A stretch of DNA of 8,438 nt. It comes from Muribaculaceae bacterium (lineage in GTDB: Bacteria > Bacteroidota > Bacteroidia > Bacteroidales > Muribaculaceae). The translations under genes and the position numbers were made by a program. Under the pieces are notes generated by a model that ran no database searches, was not told the origin of the DNA, and worked only from the letters and a program-made list of their open reading frames with translations. Shown one piece after another: positions 6,322 through 8,438 of the stretch (its first letter is position 1; each line of letters starts with the position of its first letter). The stretch spans positions 1 to 8,438 of the forward strand of contig JAIDTS010000465.1 in NCBI GenBank assembly GCA_029060585.1, read 5' to 3'.

Positions 6322-6777
6322 ATGAAACTCATCGATAAACGCTGTTCCTCACTCCTATCGGCATTATGCTACGCCTTGCTGTCGCTTCTCGGATTCAGCT
6401 GCTCATCTCCCGGTGATATTCCTGATATGTACGGTATGCCTACGGGAGATTTTGAAATCAAGGGTGCCGTCACTAACGAAGAAGGCTCCCCTGTGAGCAA
6501 TGCGGAAATTCGTGTGACAGGGCCAGACATATCTTCCGGCGTTTATTCCATTCAGACTACCAAAACGAAACCAAATGGGAGATATGAGGCAAAAGGCGAA
6601 ACATTTGGATCTTCACAATTAAAGGTCGTATGTGTACCGGCCGACCCTATGCTTGAGCCCGATTCCGTAATAGTCAAGATGAACTATAATAAAGATAAGG
6701 CAGACTCATGGTATGTCGGAGAGGCGAAAGAGACAGTCGATTTCAAGTTGAAGGCAAAGGTCATTGAAGAGAAATGA
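6322..6777 (+). CDS. Putative lipoprotein of the radical SAM/lipoprotein system, copy 3
   Basis: A 151-aa protein with a lipoprotein-type signal ending LLGFSC; the probable lipidated residue is Cys27, one position earlier than in copy 1. It carries the shared hallmark MYGMPTGDFEIKGAVTNEEG (about 36-55), the beta-sandwich pattern SPVSNAEIRVTGPD and TTKTKPNGRYE, the VVCVPADPMLEPDSVIVKM block, and the VDFKLKAK end. It is closer to copy 1 than to copy 2 (for example VTGPDIS with VTAPEVD, and TTKTKPNG with TTKTNRNG). Its TGA stop overlaps the ATG of the radical SAM gene by 4 nt, so the two are almost certainly translationally coupled, making this the best candidate for the principal partner of the enzyme. 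It follows copy 2 by 62 nt with no clear promoter in between. Confidence 0.87.
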   Translation: MKLIDKRCSSLLSALCYALLSLLGFSCSSPGDIPDMYGMPTGDFEIKGAVTNEEGSPVSNAEIRVTGPDISSGVYSIQTTKTKPNGRYEAKGETFGSSQLKVVCVPADPMLEPDSVIVKMNYNKDKADSWYVGEAKETVDFKLKAKVIEEK

Positions 6778-7832
6778 GAAAGCTATCCCTACGCCAGCGC
6801 CTCGGCCTTGAGCTTTATAGGAAAATCAAGCAGGAAACTTGTCGCGAGCATCCCCTTCGGCAGCTTTTCTGGGAATGCACATGGCGTTGCAACCTCGCCT
6901 GCCGCCATTGCGGAAGCGACTGCAAGAGCTCATCGACAGTTCCCGACATGCCGGCTGAGCATTTCCTGAAGGTTATTGACAGCATTACGCCTCATGTCAA
7001 CCCGAACCATGTCAACATAATCATAACCGGGGGCGAGCCGCTCCTCAGGAAAGACCTTGAATACGTTGGCCGTCAGCTCTATGACCGGGGTTACCCTTGG
7101 GGAATCGTGTCTAATGGGCTTGCCCTTACGCCCGAACGCTTCCAGAGTCTGCGCCGCGCCGGAATCCACGCCATGACGATCAGCCTCGACGGCCTTAGGG
7201 ACGACCACAACTGGATGCGTTGCCATCTCGCCTCGTTCGACCGAGCGACGGCAGCCATACGCATGGCAGCAGCTACGCCCGATATCAATTTCGATGTCGT
7301 GACCTGCGTAAACCGGCGTACCCTCCCCCGCCTGGATGAGATCAAGGAGCATCTGATTTCCTGCGGATTGAAGGCTTGGCGACTATTCACTATCTTCCCC
7401 TCGGGTCGAGCGGCGGCTTATGAGGAATTCAAGATGGGGCCCGATGAAATGAAGACGCTTATGGAGTTCATCAAGGCTACCAGAAAGGAAGGACGCATCA
7501 AGGCATCTTATTGCTGCGAAGGTTTTCTCGGAAGCTACGAAGGGATAGTGCGCGACCATTTCTTCAGTTGTCAGGCCGGCGTATCCGTAGCGTCCGTAAT
7601 GCTCGACGGAGGCATCGGCTCATGCCTCAGCATACGATCAGACTACCGTCAGGGCAACATCTACGAGGATGACTTCTGGGAAGTGTGGCAGAATAAGTTC
7701 CAGCCCTACAGAGACCGCGCCTGGATGAAGACAGGCCAATGCGCAGACTGCACCTTCTGGCGCTACTGTGAGGGCAACGGCATGCACCTCCGCGACTCCG
7801 AAGGCCACCTCATGCACTGCCTCCTCCCATAA
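6774..7832 (+). CDS. Radical SAM/SPASM-like enzyme of the rSAM/lipoprotein system
   Basis: A 352-aa protein. The radical SAM CxxxCxxC motif is CNLACRHC (Cys39, Cys43, Cys46), which would ligate the 4Fe-4S cluster that cleaves S-adenosylmethionine. ITGGEPLLRKD (84-94) is the SAM-binding GGEP motif, and VSNGLALT and ISLDG are further barrel strands. The C-terminal third is cysteine-rich like SPASM domains that hold auxiliary clusters: Cys266 (SCQAG), Cys284 (GGIGSC), then CADCTFWRYC (Cys323, 326, 332) and Cys349 at the end; Cys247-248 are extra. Compared with the canonical CX2CX5CX3C, the last Cys is replaced by Gly336. In the family I recognise (radical SAM enzyme with partner lipoproteins in Bacteroidetes) the substrate is presumed to be the neighbouring small lipoproteins and the reaction is unknown. 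It overlaps copy 3 by 4 nt (ATGA), so it is coupled to it. It acts in the cytoplasm, so modification would precede export. It lacks any transporter or peptidase neighbour. Confidence 0.88.
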   Translation: MRKLSLRQRLGLELYRKIKQETCREHPLRQLFWECTWRCNLACRHCGSDCKSSSTVPDMPAEHFLKVIDSITPHVNPNHVNIIITGGEPLLRKDLEYVGRQLYDRGYPWGIVSNGLALTPERFQSLRRAGIHAMTISLDGLRDDHNWMRCHLASFDRATAAIRMAAATPDINFDVVTCVNRRTLPRLDEIKEHLISCGLKAWRLFTIFPSGRAAAYEEFKMGPDEMKTLMEFIKATRKEGRIKASYCCEGFLGSYEGIVRDHFFSCQAGVSVASVMLDGGIGSCLSIRSDYRQGNIYEDDFWEVWQNKFQPYRDRAWMKTGQCADCTFWRYCEGNGMHLRDSEGHLMHCLLP

Positions 7833-7986
7833 ATGCCGCTTACCCGTTCAGGGGAATCTCTCCCTCTCCGTCAGAAAGAATATTCCCAGGAGATCGTCAC
7901 GGACGTTCTATGTCATCTTTTGTCGTCATACATATATAATACCCCTCACTCACGAAAAAACTAACCTCTCAATGGAGAAAAATTTT

Positions 7987-8159
7987 TATCCTCTATATTT
8001 TAACTTCAAGTTGCTATTAACGTGTAAGTTATAAAGTAAATCCATTTTTTACTGCAACCTTGCAGTAAAAAATGGATTACAAATATGATAATAATATATC
8101 GGCTATGTTCATGCGTTTACCATTACAAGGCAACTTATACCTAATCTATCCTCTATATT
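7987..8159. repeat. 13-bp direct repeat pair flanking the palindrome
   Basis: The sequence tatcctctatatt occurs at 7987-7999 and again at 8147-8159, exactly 160 bp apart, on either side of the inverted repeat at 8039-8078. This could be a chance match in A/T-rich DNA, or the footprint of a small inserted or duplicated segment. The repeats are seen directly; the origin is inference. Confidence 0.5.
8039..8078. repeat. Perfect inverted repeat, 19-bp arms with a 2-nt centre
   Basis: The left arm (8039-8057) reads aatccattttttactgcaa; the right arm (8060-8078) is its exact reverse complement, separated by cc. In RNA it would form a long hairpin. The T-run precedes the G/C-containing tip and the A-run follows it on both strands, the reverse of an intrinsic terminator, so a simple terminator is not the best explanation. 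Alternatives are a dyad operator, a decayed short mobile element, or two element ends joined head to head. It lies between two convergent genes, 207 nt after the radical SAM stop. Confidence 0.85.
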
Positions 8160-8237
8160 GGCTATGCTCTTATAGCTAAGAGAGAGATCAATCCTGCCTT
8201 TATATTCATTGAAGGTTGTATTCATAACTGAGGCTCG

Positions 8238-8438
8238 CTATCCTACGGTAATAATCGGCTGACCGAAGAATGAGGACAGCATGGCGAGGGTAGCGAGGGT
8301 AAAATTATGCTGACCGCTTAACCACTTAGTTATTTCACATGGTCGCTTGCCAACGGCTCTTGCAAACTCAGCCTTTGACAGACCTTTTTGCGTCATAAGG
8401 TCATATATGCGGGTGGATATTGCAAATTCCAAATCCCC
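8238..8438 (-). CDS. XRE-family helix-turn-helix protein, C-terminal part, start beyond the right edge
   Basis: The minus-strand frame enters at the window edge and gives 66 residues to a TAG stop. A TTG exists at 8432, but the frame stays open upstream of it (Gly-Asp before), and related proteins carry about 20-40 more N-terminal residues, so I treat the gene as truncated by the window, not as starting at TTG. The HTH is clear: LEFAISTRIYDLMTQKGLSK, then AEFARAVGKRPCEITKWLSG (helix-turn-helix with recognition helix around RPCEITKWL), then QHNFTLATLAMLSSFFGQPI. This EITKWLSGQHNFT pattern is typical of HigA-type antitoxin and transcriptional regulators in Bacteroidales, which bind and repress their own promoter. 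The toxin gene, if present, would be upstream (right of the window), so the toxin-antitoxin assignment is inference. It is convergent with the radical SAM operon and not evidently related to it. Confidence 0.85.
   Translation of the reverse strand, partial: GDLEFAISTRIYDLMTQKGLSKAEFARAVGKRPCEITKWLSGQHNFTLATLAMLSSFFGQPIITVG

Larger units (their letters stand above)
7833..8237. other. Intergenic region without a convincing gene
   Basis: About 405 bp between the ends of two convergent genes (radical SAM on plus, HTH on minus). It becomes markedly A/T-rich after about 7930. It contains a large perfect inverted repeat (8039-8078), a 13-bp direct repeat flanking it (7987-7999 and 8147-8159), a weak hairpin (ctctta, 4-nt loop, taagag, 8167-8182) and a possible 20-codon ORF (7972-8034) that I do not call as a gene. 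I see no tRNA, no CRISPR-like array, and no G/C-rich stem followed by a T-run that would be an intrinsic terminator. Confidence 0.7.

Noticed and set aside
6930..7352. Minus-strand 140-codon frame inside the radical SAM gene
   Set aside because: Overlaps the region encoding the GGEP motif and barrel of a clearly recognised enzyme; no independent support.
8430..8432. TTG as the start codon of the HTH protein
   Set aside because: The frame remains open to the window edge and the family is usually longer at the N-terminus, so truncation by the window is more likely.

Overview
The window looks like a chromosome segment from a Bacteroidales bacterium, possibly of the Muribaculaceae type. The evidence is the gene families present (a DUF4292 protein, a TPR protein and an EnvC-like murein hydrolase activator in one operon; the radical SAM/lipoprotein system), the absence of clear Shine-Dalgarno sites, A/T-rich leader regions, and several matches to the Bacteroidetes -7 promoter element TAnnTTTG. 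The family assignment within Bacteroidales is a guess.

Left part (1-3277, minus strand): a three-gene envelope operon, read from right to left. It encodes a secreted TPR-repeat protein (609 aa), a secreted DUF4292 protein (292 aa) and the first 172 residues of an EnvC/M23-type murein hydrolase activator that runs off the left edge. The spacers are short (15 and 35 nt) and contain small tandem repeats: five heptamers that run into the TPR stop codon, and two decamers before the EnvC-like gene.

Centre (3278-5126): a divergent promoter region, then on the plus strand an unusual 554-aa protein. An ECF sigma factor (about residues 1-172) is followed in one uninterrupted frame by a single transmembrane helix (about 179-197), a roughly 185-residue polar linker, and a C-terminal domain that looks like an outer-membrane beta-barrel ending in tryptophan. 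It resembles a sigma factor physically tethered to an envelope sensor.

Right-centre (5223-7832, plus strand): three tandem paralogous small exported proteins followed, with a 4-nt ATGA overlap, by a radical SAM enzyme with a SPASM-like cysteine-rich tail. I recognise this as the Bacteroidetes rSAM/lipoprotein system, in which the enzyme is presumed to act on the co-encoded lipoproteins; the chemistry is not known to me. Here there are three partners. The middle one has lost the lipobox cysteine (Ser at the aligned position) and gained a basic, proline-rich segment near its C-terminus.

Right edge (7833-8438): about 400 bp with no convincing gene, containing a perfect 19-bp-arm inverted repeat that has the wrong T/A polarity for an intrinsic terminator and a flanking 13-bp direct repeat. 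It is followed by the C-terminal 66 residues of a minus-strand XRE-type HTH protein, resembling the antitoxin of a HigBA-type module, whose start lies beyond the window.
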